A stretch of DNA of 64,000 nt from Agelaius tricolor (lineage: Eukaryota; Chordata; Aves; Passeriformes; Icteridae). The stretch is taken from contig JALJCS010000056.1 in the NCBI GenBank assembly GCA_023055355.1, positions 124,001 through 188,000 of the forward strand, written 5' to 3'. The position numbers and the translations under genes were made by a program. The first letter of the stretch is position 1. Every line of letters begins with the position of its first letter. The notes beneath the pieces are model-generated. The model was not told the DNA's origin. It saw only the letters and a list, made by a program, of their open reading frames with translations, and made no database searches. This document shows positions 31,351 to 41,700 of this stretch, piece by piece.

Positions 31351-31988
31351 AGAAACATCGGGATTAATATTCTATACATACTTTAAGAAAAATTTCAAAA
31401 CGGACATTACTTAATTTGAGAGGAAAAGGATTAGTACATGAGAAATTTATTTTAGAGGTTTTAGAGGCATTAAAATTACCTAAGAGAGATAGCTATAGTA
31501 CATATTAAGGGACACCAGAAGGTAAAGACCCCAGAAATAAGGGGAAATAATTTGGCACATCAGGAAGCTAAAGACGCTGCAGAAAATGGAGTTGAAAGAG
31601 TTAATATTAACTCCAAATGAGGAAAAATTGGAAATTCCAAAGTTTAGGGAAGCAGAGAAAAAAGGAATTAAACAAGATAGGTGGTGAACAAGATAAATCA
31701 GGGAAATAGAAACATCTTGATAGAAGACAATTTGTTAATAAAATGCTTACTAGGGAATATTAGAAGACATTCATCAGAAAACCCAGTGGGATACTCAGGC
31801 TTTGTGTAATCATTTTTTTAAGGAACGATGGGTGCATTGGGATTTTTGGAGTAGAAAAGCAAGTAATTGAAAGATGTATAATTTGCCAAAAGATAAATAA
31901 AAGGGTGATGAGAAAAACATGAGAAGGTCGTGAGTTATCTCATTGACCATTTCAAAATATCCAAGCAGAAGTTTAGATTTTTTAAGCT
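31351..31988 (+). pseudogene. pol: R4, class I pol fragment (RNase H to integrase finger)
   Basis: RGKGLVHEKFILEVLEALKL then HIKGHQKV and NNLAHQEAKDAAENG are the C-terminal RNase H of gamma-like Pol. Further on, a zinc-finger-like CIICQKINK near 31885 marks integrase. Several frameshifts and stops. It lies upstream of R3 gag in the same orientation, so it is not in viral order with R3 and must be a separate copy or a rearrangement. Confidence 0.6.
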
Positions 31989-32606
31989 TGTGAAAAACGC
32001 CAATCACTTGTTTTCAAAATTTTTAAAAGCTTAATAGTAATAAAATGGTTACAAAAATAGTAATACAATTAGAGTAATAATAATTTGGACAAGTTGAATT
32101 AGGACAATATGAGACAATAAAGACAAAGAGTTACGGACGTCCGGGTACCTTTTTCTGGGCAGCACCAGCCTGAAAAAGGACACCCGTTACCAAAGGATTA
32201 ACCCTTAAAAACAATAGCCTGTTGCATATTCATACACTTCATACATGATGCATAAGTTCCATTCAAATACAGGATTCTGTCTGGTCATTGTCAACTTCTT
32301 CCTCCAAATCCTAACAGCGCCTTCCAGGTGGGAAGAAGTTCGTTTCTTCTGATAAGAGGGCCATAAATTCTTCTTCTCTGAAAGATTTAGGTGTCCTGTG
32401 GCTGCTATCTCGCTGCGAGTCCTTTATTTTTTTAAAAAAAGTATCCTACATAGCATCGTTTCTATTTTAACAATTTTTATAACCTAAAACTATATTTAAC
32501 ACAGTACTTAAGAGAACTAATACAGCATTACTTTCTAACACAACACATATAATATTCATCTTAATATTTGCGAAAAGCCAATCATAAAATACACGCATTT
32601 TTCACA
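31989..32606 (-). mobile_element. LTR-I, minus solo copy, AGCT duplication
   Basis: 618 bp, ends TGTGAAAAACGCC and GCATTTTTCACA, flanked by AGCT at 31985-31988 and 32607-32610. It aligns in reverse with the copies at 23350 and 38344. The 4-bp duplication shows that the LTR-I family has a gamma-like integrase. Confidence 0.88.
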
Positions 32607-32819
32607 AGCTCTAGAATTATTTGTAGAAATACCATTTAATCCAGAAGAAAATTAATATACCACATGCTGAGGGGGGGGGGGGGGGGGGGGGGAGATCGTA
32701 AGAAAATAACATCTTTAAAAATACCAAAAACCGCCAAGAAAAAGCAATAAAAGAAAAACGGTTAAAGAAAAAGGCTGGGAACAAAAGATTACCTCCTCCG
32801 TTCCATTTCTTCCCCCACG

Positions 32820-33900
32820 CGTTCGCGGCTGCACACCCCCCTCAGCCCCTGTGCCGGCTCCGGCACAGTCCGTCTGCCTCAGTCCCGGCTGCCTGGCCCG
32901 CGGCAGCTCGGCTGGCCATGCTGGCGGGGTGGGGGTCTGTCCTATGGATCGTGGTCATCGCTCCGATCGCACCGAGAGGGGGTCCCGTCTGTCCCGTCTG
33001 TCCCATCCCCAGCTGCCCTGCCCGGGCCGGCTACGGGCGCAGCAGCGGGCTCTGTCGCCGGCTTTGTCTCTGCCGGATCAGCCCCCATTAGCCATGTGGT
33101 GGCATATCCACGCTCCACCTCGGTCTGAATCGGAAGATCCCCCTCGGGCGATTCCGCCTGCAGACCCCACTATGCCGAGTCCCACCGGTCCTGCCCCGAG
33201 CTCCGTTCCCTTGGTAACCACAGCTCCGGCTGTTCTGGGAAACTCTCTAAAGGAAGCACCTTATCGAAACACTAAAAGTTCAGTTAAAAGAAAGCCTTCT
33301 CCTGATTCTTCCTAAAAATACAGGAGAAAGGCTATAGAAGATAAAAATCCAAAAAGAATGGGATAAAGGGATTGGTCTATTTCCATTAAGAGAGGTTCCC
33401 AATGGGTGGGGGAGGACCGGGGTTTGTAAATGCCCCTTAGACTTCGTCTGAGGTCAGAAATTTAAAGACATAAATAAAAGGGATATTTGGAGGATCCCAT
33501 AGGCATAGCTGAACAATTAGATCAATTTTTAGGTCCAAACATTTATACTTGAGAAGAGATGCGGTCTATAATGAAAATAATATTATGTCAGGAAGAAAGG
33601 CAATTAATCAGAGCAGCTGGAATAAAAGCTTGGGAAAAAAGATAATCTGCAGGGACCCCCAGAGAAGACAAAATGCCAACTGTACCTCCTCAGTGGGGTC
33701 AAAATAATGAGGAGGGGAGGAAACACATGAATAAATATCGTAATTACATAATCAAGGGAATAAATGAGACAGCATATCAAGGCGAAATGCAAAAAGAAGG
33801 TTTTAAAGGGACAGCTTTTAGAGGAGAAAGAAGAAACTCCAACTATATAGATAAACAAACTTAAGAGAAATAGGAAAATGGTCCTCAGCAAGTGGAAGAT
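32820..33900 (+). pseudogene. gag: R3 gag
   Basis: A CpG-rich, proline-rich segment (32851-33315, 154 codons open) resembles the p12-like region of gamma Gag. Capsid text follows after stops: IAEQLDQFLGPNIYT near 33505, then CQEERQLIRAAGIKAWEKR near 33590, both highly typical of class I capsid. PPQWGQNNEEGRKHMNKYR follows. Several TGA/TAA codons and frameshifts. No zinc knuckle is visible. Confidence 0.7.
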
Positions 33901-33989
33901 CTGAAAATCTTTGAAGAGATGGGCACAGAGGAGGAATAGGGAGGTCATAGGCTCTATTTTTTAGGGGAAAATACCACCTGGAGCCTGCG

Positions 33990-34330
33990 ATAACTTTAAA
34001 AGTGGGTCCCCAAGAAGAAGAATTGGAATTTGTAATAGACACAGGGGCAGAAAGAACCTGCCTGTTAAATATTCCAAAAGGTTATAGTGTGAGCAAACAT
34101 ACAGTGAAAGTAACAGGGGCAAAAGGAAAAAGTTTTACAGTTCCTGTCATTAAAGATGTGGTAATTGAGGGGGGAAACTAAAATTTGGATGGGTGATGTC
34201 TTATTGGTCCCAGGGGTAGGTAGCAACTTATTGGGGAGAGACAAGTGCAATTAGGAATAGGGGTTATACCAGAAGATGGGAAAATGACAGCTAGAGTTTT
34301 AAAATTAGGCCAAGAGGACAAAGAAAAAAA
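33990..34330 (+). pseudogene. pro: R3 pro (protease)
   Basis: A loop with I-D-T-G-A near 34033 (DTGAERTCLLNIPKGY), followed by VTGAKGKSFTVPVIKDV. At least two stops. D-T-G-A is shared with R2 and P5. Confidence 0.65.
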
Positions 34331-34379
34331 TCAACAAGGAAGTTTGGTCTGGGGAAGGAAATAGGGGAGGATTAGATAT

Positions 34380-35585
34380 TGACCCCATAAGGGTTACAAC
34401 TGACAGAGAAGATTGTCCTATACATGTACGTCAGAATCCTATATCTTTAGAAGCAAGGGAAGGTTTGAAGCCAGTAATAGAAGGACTAATAAAGGATGGG
34501 ACATTAGAACCTTGTATGTTGTATGACTCCTCACAATACCCCTATTCTCCCAGTAAAGAAGTCCGATGGGAGTTATAGATTAGTGCAAGACTTAAGGGAG
34601 GTTAATAAAAGAACTTGGACTTGCTACCCAGTGGTACCAAATCCTTATACTCTCCTAAGTAAAGTCCCACCCCAGCATCAGTGGTTTAGTGTGGTAGATC
34701 TTAAAGATGCTTTTTGGGCTTGCCCACTAGCCAAGGAGAGCCGAAACATTTTTGCCTTCGAATGGGAGGATCCAAAAACTGGGACAAAGCAGCAATTAAG
34801 ATGGACAAAATTACCACAGGGGTTTACGGAATCCCCAAACTTATTTGGGCAAGCTTTAGAAACAATACTACAAGATTTCCCTAGTCCTCCTGGAATACAA
34901 ATTATCCAATATGTGGATGATCTTTTACTATCTGGGGAAGCTGAAGTTGAAGTGAGAGAGGCTACTATACAACTTTTAAATTTTCTCAGGGAAAAAAGGA
35001 TTAAGGCTATCAAAAGGGAAACTGTAATTTGTAGAACCAGAGGTAAAATATTGAGACACTTAATAAATAAAGGTAGTTGGAAACCCAACTATGAGAGAAT
35101 TTCAGGAATTTTACCCCTTCTCCCTCCCTCTTCAAAGAGGGAGATCAGAAAATTACCTAGATTATTGAAATTATATAGATTATAGATTGAGGGGTACACA
35201 CAAGCAGCAAAATTTGTGTATGAAAAATTGACAGAGGGAGATGATATAAAACGGACCAAGGAAGATATTGTTAAAATAAAAGAGTTAAGTTAAAACTAGC
35301 CTAAATATGAGCTTTAAGCTTATCCTTGTTTGAAAAATCCTTTATCATTTATCCATAAATACAGAAAATGGAGCAGCTCATAAAATTTTAATTCAGGAGT
35401 GAGGAAGAATAGAAAAATATCTATTGGTTATATATCAAAGATGTTAGACCCAGTAAGCCACAGCTAGCGAGTATGTATTTAAGTTATAACAGCTACTGCA
35501 ATCCTAGTAAAAGAAAGTTCTAAGCTTACTTTTGGAAGTAAATTAGTTAGGTTCACCTCATACTGTCTGAGGTGTGTTGAATCAA
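34380..35585 (+). pseudogene. pol: R3 pol (RT to RNase H start)
   Basis: The best part is open from 34523 to 35185: NTPILPVKKSDGSYRLVQDL, then FSVVDLKDAFWACPL with the first catalytic Asp, LPQGFTESPNLFGQ, and the gamma-type YVDDLLLS box. Beyond 35186 the connection and RNase H start are readable with stops (INTENGAAHKILIQE, then SPHTV-GVLNQ near 35570). The frame is then lost; integrase is absent, replaced by unassigned sequence. Confidence 0.82.
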
Positions 35586-36570
35586 AAAAAAAACCAAAAC
35601 AAGTGAGAAGAAAGAGAGAACTTAAAGTAGGGGGGTGCTTAGTAAACTCTGAGATGTTGGAATGTGGAGTGATGACATCTTGGTGCTAGAAGAGAGCAGA
35701 AGTGTGAATGCAGGTTTTTTGCATGAAAGGCAGGGAAGTGTCTTTACACATGGTTGTTAGGAGGTTATTCAATGCTGAACTGTGGTCCAGAAAGGGTTTA
35801 GCAGAACGGGCCCTGCTTGAAAGGAAAAGAGCATAAGTTGACTAGAGAAAGAAAAAGAATGTCAGGAGCACCTGGGGACGCCCAGTTTGGGGTTGTCAAG
35901 GTTATGAGGTGTCTGACCACTCCCTACGAGCGGCAGGGTCTCAGAGGCGGCGACAGGGACCGATTCATGGAGGTGACCCGGTGGCGGTGCTGGGAGCAGA
36001 GGACACAGGTTTGCTGGCCAAGAGTGGGCTGGCTCCGTGGCGGAACTGCCGGGGTGGCTCCCAGACTGTTGGGGTCCCGAGTCGAGGATGGCAGCGTCAG
36101 CCCCGGTAAGTGGGCCAAGAGAGAGAAGGAAAGAGAAAGAGAGAGAAGAAGAGAGAGAAAGGGGGCAAAAGGGACTCAAGGCATGCCCCCAGGGTCCCCA
36201 TGTCTGTGGACGTTCTCCCCTGTTCCGGCCCTGCAGCGAAGTGGCAGCACCAGGGGAACGGCGAAGAACAGCATTGAAAGCAGGGCTGTGAAGAGAGGGG
36301 GAGGGGGCTAGCACTAAAAGATAAAATCAAAGCAGAGATTTCTGACTCTCCAAACCTCACAAAGTGATTTGTTTTTCTTAAGTAAGAAGTTTTTCATTTT
36401 TTTTTCTTTTGTGTGTTTTATTTGCTGTTCAAAAGTTGTGGGTTTTTTTCCCTGAAAAATGGGTTTGTAAGGCTAAAACAATTAAATGCTGCCCAAAAAG
36501 TAAAAAGCAATAGATGTGATACATCTAGCGTTAAAATTGGTCTGGCTGTTCTTATTTAACTAACTGTAAC
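35586..36570. other. Unassigned segment with a GC-rich core
   Basis: About 1 kb between R3 pol and env. 35860-36310 is GC-rich with a long purine run (GAGAGAAGGAAAGAG-like, 36118-36165) and ends in a splice-donor-like CCGGTAAGT near 36103. Open frames on both strands here look like composition artefacts. It could be an inserted LTR or captured sequence; I cannot tell. Confidence 0.35.
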
Positions 36571-38060
36571 TCACAGAAAGAAGAATTTGCCTCGGCAGCT
36601 ATTAGCACACAGCTGGATAGAAGAAGAAGAGGTTGCTATGGAGAAAGCTTTTAGCTAAACCCAGAAAGTTTAGAAGAAAAGTGAATAGTAAAAGTTAATG
36701 CAGTATTATCTTTCTTATATTACTATGCTATTAAGAAGTCCTTTCCAGGTACTACTGAAGCAACAATCAGAATCATGGAAAGAGGATGGATTCATGCCAG
36801 CAGAATCAAAAGACTTGTTAAGAAACCTGAAGAATGGATTATCATATTTAAACTGGGTGATACCAAACTGACTTTCCAATGGGGACTGAGTAGTAATAGT
36901 TTGGGAAAACCCAAATGATCCAAGAAATGTACAAAGAATAACACTGAATTAAGAAATAACGCTTATATCACTGGTTTCGAGCACTGCCTGAATAAAACAT
37001 CTCCTTGGGGGAGGAATACTTTAGATAGAAAGATCAAGACTGTTTTTGTATTCTGACCTTAGCCTGTGAATTGTACAGGGGAGAAGGGGAATTACTATTT
37101 CCATTAGTAAACTTTTTTTCATTCATTCCAGTACTGGACATGCTAGCTGGGTTATAAATAAATGCTTGAATTGTGAGAATAATTAGTATTGTAGTTCACA
37201 AAATTTATGCTCTTATTGCCAAAAGTGTTAAAGTAATAACTTTGTTTTGTGGATGGGAATTATTAGTGCCTGTTGAATGAGAGATACCTGAAGAATGGTA
37301 AGAGACCACAGTTAAAGGGTGTCAAAAACAATTTGCCTGGAAATTAGTTAAGAGAAAGTGACAAGCAAATAGAGGGCAAGACCAGATTGGCCTCTGTATT
37401 TTGCCACCAAGAAGATCAAATACACCTGCTGTGGGTTGCAACCTCACAGGCATGGGAGGTGGGACTATAAGCCATACTAGATCTCTGTTATTCCTGTTTC
37501 TGGCACTCATTTGTTGTCTTTTCCCTTTCGGGATACCAGAAAGATCATGTCACAAATGCTATAGAAAGCATCACATGGAAAGAAACCAAAGTTCCTCTTT
37601 TATTACACACACCTATGTCAACAGCCACTGTTATAACCCATCCAAATTAAGAACCGGTAGGCAAAACGGAGTAAATTATTTGATTACAAGAAATTTAGGA
37701 AAAAGTGGTAATAGATTTGGAATTGAATGTCCAAAAGGAGACAGATAGATTTGTTTTACATTTAATCTTGAAGATATGGTTCAAGATTTGGAAAAAAAAA
37801 CAAATAGTAAACAAAAAAGTAAAATCAGCACAGCAATTTAACTCTGTATTGACCCCAAATTATCTATTGAGTCGTATTACAAGACTCCAAGCAGTTATAG
37901 AAATGGTAGCAAATAAGGCCGCCCAGGCATCAGAGTTAATATCAAGTCAGCTAAGCCAAACAAAAACTGTAGTGTATCAGAATCGATTGGCTTTGGACTA
38001 TTTATTGGCCAGAGAAGGGGGTGTTTGTGGAAAGTTTAATATATCAGATTGTTGAAAATT
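36571..38060 (+). pseudogene. env: R3 env
   Basis: The SU part is very degraded. TM is readable at 37800-38055: a coiled-coil-like RLQAVIEMVANKAAQ, then YQNRLALDYLLAREGGVCGK, the gamma-type block before CX6CC. A TGA follows at the position of the last Cys. A polypurine-like AGAGTGGGGAT precedes the LTR. Confidence 0.65.
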
Positions 38061-38343
38061 GATGACCACAGAAAAGTCATTCCAGAAAAAGCAAAAGAAA
38101 TCAAAGAGGAAAAATATATAATAAGCCAGGTACCAGTCCAAAAATTAGAAAACAATGTTAAAACCTAGCTGGTGGGGTAATGTATTAGAAGAAATGAAGA
38201 TCTTTCATTTTATGTGTTACAACTGTTTTTATATCTCTTCCTTGCGTAATCCCTGTTTTATTTTGCCAGCATAGTCCAGAAGATGCCAGTAGACAAGAAA
38301 TATTGCTCAAGCCAAATGATTTACAAAGAATAAGAGTGGGGAT

Positions 38344-38950
38344 TGTGAAAAATGCATGTATTTTATGATTGGCTTTTCGCAAATATTAAGATGAATATTA
38401 TATTAGAAATTAACGCTGTATTAATTCTCTTAAGTACTGTATTAAATATAGTTTTAGGTTATAAAAATTGTTAAAATAGAAACGATGCTATGTAGGATAC
38501 TTTATTAAAAGAAAGGACTTGCAGCGTGATAGCAGCCACAGGACACCTAAATCTTCCAGAGAAAAAGAGTTTATTGCCCTCTTATCAGAAGAAACGAACT
38601 TCTTCCCGCCTCGAAGGCGTTGTTAGGATTCCGAGGAAGAAGTTGACAATGACCAGACAGAATCCTGTATTTGAATGGAACTTATGCATCATGTATGAAG
38701 TGTATGAATATGCAACAGGCTATTGTTTTTAAGGGTTAATCCTTTGGTAACGGGTGTCCTTTTTCAGGCTGGTGCTGCCCAGAAAAAGGTACCCGGACGT
38801 CTGTAACTCTTTGTCTTTATTGTCTCATATTGTCCTAATTCAACTTGTCCAAATTATTATTACTCCAATTGCATTACTATTTTTATAACCATTTTATTAC
38901 TATTAAGCTTTTAAAAATTTTAAAAAAACAAGTGATTGGCCTTTTTCACA
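38344..38950 (+). mobile_element. LTR-I, plus copy (3' LTR of R3)
   Basis: 607 bp, TGTGAAAAATGC to CTTTTTCACA. It follows R3 env and a purine-rich stretch. No primer site follows; P3 gag text begins at once, so it is a 3' LTR. Confidence 0.85.
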
Positions 38951-39706
38951 CAGTCCAGGAAGGAGAGTGGGAAATTGCATTGAAGCTGAAAGTCTTTCCA
39001 GTTAGATATACTGCCGGTGCTATAGCATGACCACAGTGGGAACAGATAAATTTTTCAGAAATAAAACAGATATGCAAAGCATGCCATTTGTATGGGAGAG
39101 AATCAGCATATTTCAGAGGTCTATTACAAGCCACCTTTGCAGCAAATGTATTTACCCTCATGATTTAAAACAGCTGTGTACATCTTTGCTGTCTCAAACA
39201 GAGTATTCTCTGTGGGAATTGGCATGGAAACATTTATTAAATCACCTTTTAACAGGTTATGCAGGAACTCCAGCCACTGCAAATATAACTCTAGATCAGC
39301 TCTTGGGGGAAGGAGCCGACACAGACCCACTGGGACAGGCTAGAGCACTCAACAGACAAATCCTTCAGGATGTTAAAGAAGCAGCAAAGACTGCCTTGTT
39401 CCAGGTGCCTGATGGGAATAAACCAGAACTAGACTTCACAGAAATAAAACAAGGGATGGATGAGCCATACATTAAGTTTTGGACCATTTAAAATTGGCAT
39501 TGGATAAGCAAATTCCCATAGATTGTGCCAGACAAGAGTTATTAAAATGGCTTGCAATATCTAATGCAAATCCAAGCTGCAAAAAAATATTACGTGCATT
39601 GCCACAAGACCCTGAGCCCACCCTAACACAGCTAGTGGATGCTTGCAATTGCCTGGGTACCCCTGAACATGCAGCAGCCATGCAGGCAGAGGTGCTAGCG
39701 ATGTAG
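38951..39706 (+). pseudogene. gag: P3 gag, capsid
   Basis: Capsid text PHDLKQLCTSLLSQTEYSLW (compare P2 PHDLKQLFSCFMTSTEFKLW). A frameshift near 39485 falls inside the major homology region (EPYIKFW, then DHLKLALDKQIP). The second part ends at TAG 39704-39706, created where the solo LTR enters. Confidence 0.8.
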
Positions 39707-40225
39707 CAGGCCCAGGGCCTGCAAGGGCTCCCTGGTGGCCAGCAGCCTAAGATAGGAAATGCGGAGTCATGAGGACTGGACCTTAGAAGCCACTCTCTTC
39801 CGCCTTCGGACCCTTGCTTCTCTCTCTGTAAGACTATAGGTCACTTTCCTTTGACCCTTACTACTGGACAATTTCTAAAACCCCTGTACCCTATATAAAG
39901 AGCTACTTTTGCCCAGCTCGGCAGAAGAGCTGTCCCTGAGAGCTTTGCAGAAGACTTCAATAGAGACATCGCTGTGGAATCTCACACAGCACTTTCTCTC
40001 CCTGCATCTGCCTGCCTTCGGCACCTAGCAAGCTAAGAGCTGAAATCACAATGAGCTGATAATCACTAAAAGAGCTGATATCACTTAAGCTTGCTAAGGT
40101 TGCCTGCGGCTAAGAACTGCTTGGGAACTCGGACAGGCGGACAGCCTGTGCCGAGCAGGACTGCGCTATCCGGACCCCGTTGCAGCCCGCTGGGGACACC
40201 CCAAAACCCAGCGGAGGCCGCATTA
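39702..40225 (+). mobile_element. Solo LTR in P3 gag
   Basis: About 524 bp, TGTAGCAGGCC to GGCCGCATTA, flanked by AGCGA (39697-39701) and AGTGA (40226-40230). TATA box CCTATATAAAGAGC near 39891. Gag text is continuous across it. The 3' end reads TA instead of CA, so the border could be off by a few bases. Confidence 0.68.
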
Positions 40226-40226
40226 A

Positions 40227-40445
40227 GTGATTGACATCACAACAGCTCAGGAAAACACCCTAAAGCAGCAGGAAAAAGCAGTAGAAATTCAGACACAAAC
40301 CCTAGCAGAGGCTCTAACAGCATTTAAAGGGGCAATTGAAAACCAACAGATTCCAAGGGATATGTTATATTCCTGTGGTCAAAGAGGGCATTTTAAGAGA
40401 GAATGCCCTAAACTTCAAAGGAGGCCACCTCCAAAAAACAGTTGA
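40227..40445 (+). pseudogene. gag: P3 gag, nucleocapsid end
   Basis: A Gln-rich coiled segment is followed by one knuckle, SCGQRGHFKRECP, whose first Cys is not at the usual position. The slippery heptamer lies six codons after the knuckle region, and the frame ends at TGA 40443-40445. Confidence 0.75.
40433..40439 (+). promoter_or_regulatory. P3 gag/pro frameshift site AAAAAAC
   Basis: In exact phase with gag (AAA 40434, AAC 40437), one codon before the gag stop codon. Pro is in the -1 frame, where one early stop (near 40469) has arisen. Confidence 0.85.
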
Positions 40446-41237
40446 TGCAGAGGTCTCTGTCAAAATACTAACAGTTTTCACCCAGCACAGGGTTGTCCAT
40501 GCCATCTTCCAGGAAACTTGCAGCCGAGCATAGCTCAGTGGTGTGCAATGACACAAGAACCACTGTACCAAAGGCCAGAGACCACCACAGGCCACCAAGT
40601 TCAAAACTGCCGCAGATTGTTGCAGGACTACCGAGCACAATGTCCCCAGGTACCAGACTGGACCTGTCTACAGCCCAGCCAGTAATGCTAACAAATGCCA
40701 TTGCTCACACAATATCCACAGGACAGCTGGGACGTGAACCACAACCACATCAGTTCTTAATAGTGGGAGTGAACAGATCCCATGCAGAAGGTTTCTATAT
40801 CATTCCAGCTGTGTTATCTGTCACTTGTTCACAGGAAATTTCAGTGTTAGCTTTATGCCCAGACCCTCCATGCTTTTTACCCAAAGGACTAACCATAGCA
40901 CAAGCTTTTCTTCTACCAGAGTCACAGAGCAATACATCTGTCATTGGTTGGACCAGGCACATCAGCCACGGGCAGCCTCAACTCACCTGTGTCCTGAAGC
41001 ACCTCAGGAAAGCCATCACCCTGGTTGGCCTGATAGATACCGGAGCTGATGTCACTCTGATATCGAAATCAAAATGGCCACAGAACTGGACCATGGTGCC
41101 TATGCTGGATCAACTGGCAGGTATTGGTGGTCACTGTGAAAGCTTTCGTAGCTTGCACTCAGTCACATTTGAGGGACCTGAAGGTCGTGTTGCCACCACA
41201 AGACCATTCATAGTAGGAGCTGATATATGTAGTATTT

Positions 41238-41631
41238 GCTGGGTCCCCAGGACGAAGGAGGAATTGAGAATCTGACTCCATGTTCTTAGAAGGCTAATTT
41301 ATTATTATATTATATTATATTAATTATATTAATTATATTATATTATGCTCTACTAAAACTATACTAAAGAATAGAGAAAGGAAACTTACAGAAGGTTACA
41401 AAGAATGATAATAAAAACTCATGACTGCTTCCAAAGTCCCAGCACAGCTGGACGGTGATTGGTCGTTAAGTAAAAACAATTCACATGTTGGATAAACAAT
41501 CTCCAACCACATTCCAAAGCAGCAAAACACAGGAGAAGCAATGAGACAATATTTTTTTCATTTTTCTCTGAGGCTTCTCAGCTTCCCAGGAGAAGAAATC
41601 CCGGTGAAGGGATTTTTCAGAAAATATGACA
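41238..41631 (-). mobile_element. Passerine-type LTR in P3 pro, minus
   Basis: Contains CTGGGTCCCCAGGACGA, GAGAATCTGACTCCATG and an AT-repeat tract (41300-41347). I recognise these from very common songbird LTRs. The minus strand starts TGTCATATTTTC. Protease text stops before and resumes after. The left border is approximate and no target duplication is clear. Confidence 0.65.
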
Positions 41632-41693
41632 GTGACAGATATAGTTCTTTGGGGACGAGACATTCTCTCTCAATGGGGTCTGAGACTAGAAAC

Positions 41694-41700
41694 CAATTTT
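41694..41700 (+). promoter_or_regulatory. Candidate P3 pro/pol slip site CAATTTT
   Basis: In phase with pro (AAT 41695, TTT 41698), directly before the pro stop. It differs in the first base from AAATTTT, a known type D pro/pol site. Pol is in the -1 frame. Confidence 0.55.

Larger units (their letters stand above)
32607..38950 (+). mobile_element. R3, class I (gamma-like) provirus ending in LTR-I
   Basis: Plus-strand order: proline-rich gag, capsid, protease, RT, RNase H, a 1-kb unassigned insert, env, 3' LTR-I. It is strongly A-rich and full of stops. The 5' LTR is missing unless the LTR-I at 23350 is its partner, now separated by P2 and other insertions; the outer flanks do not form a duplication, so I do not assert this. 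A 22-base G run at 32671-32692 lies in the 5' part. Confidence 0.75.

Noticed and set aside
35817..36360. Overlapping ORFs on both strands in the GC-rich block
   Set aside because: Low-complexity Arg/Glu or Ser/Leu text driven by a purine run; no recognisable domain.
23350..38950. LTR-I at 23350 and 38344 as the two ends of one intact provirus
   Set aside because: Flanking bases do not form a duplication and the content between is not in viral order; kept only as a possibility.
41300..41347. TATTA-type repeat as a CRISPR-like or regulatory array
   Set aside because: Simple AT repeat inside a common songbird LTR; no spacers.
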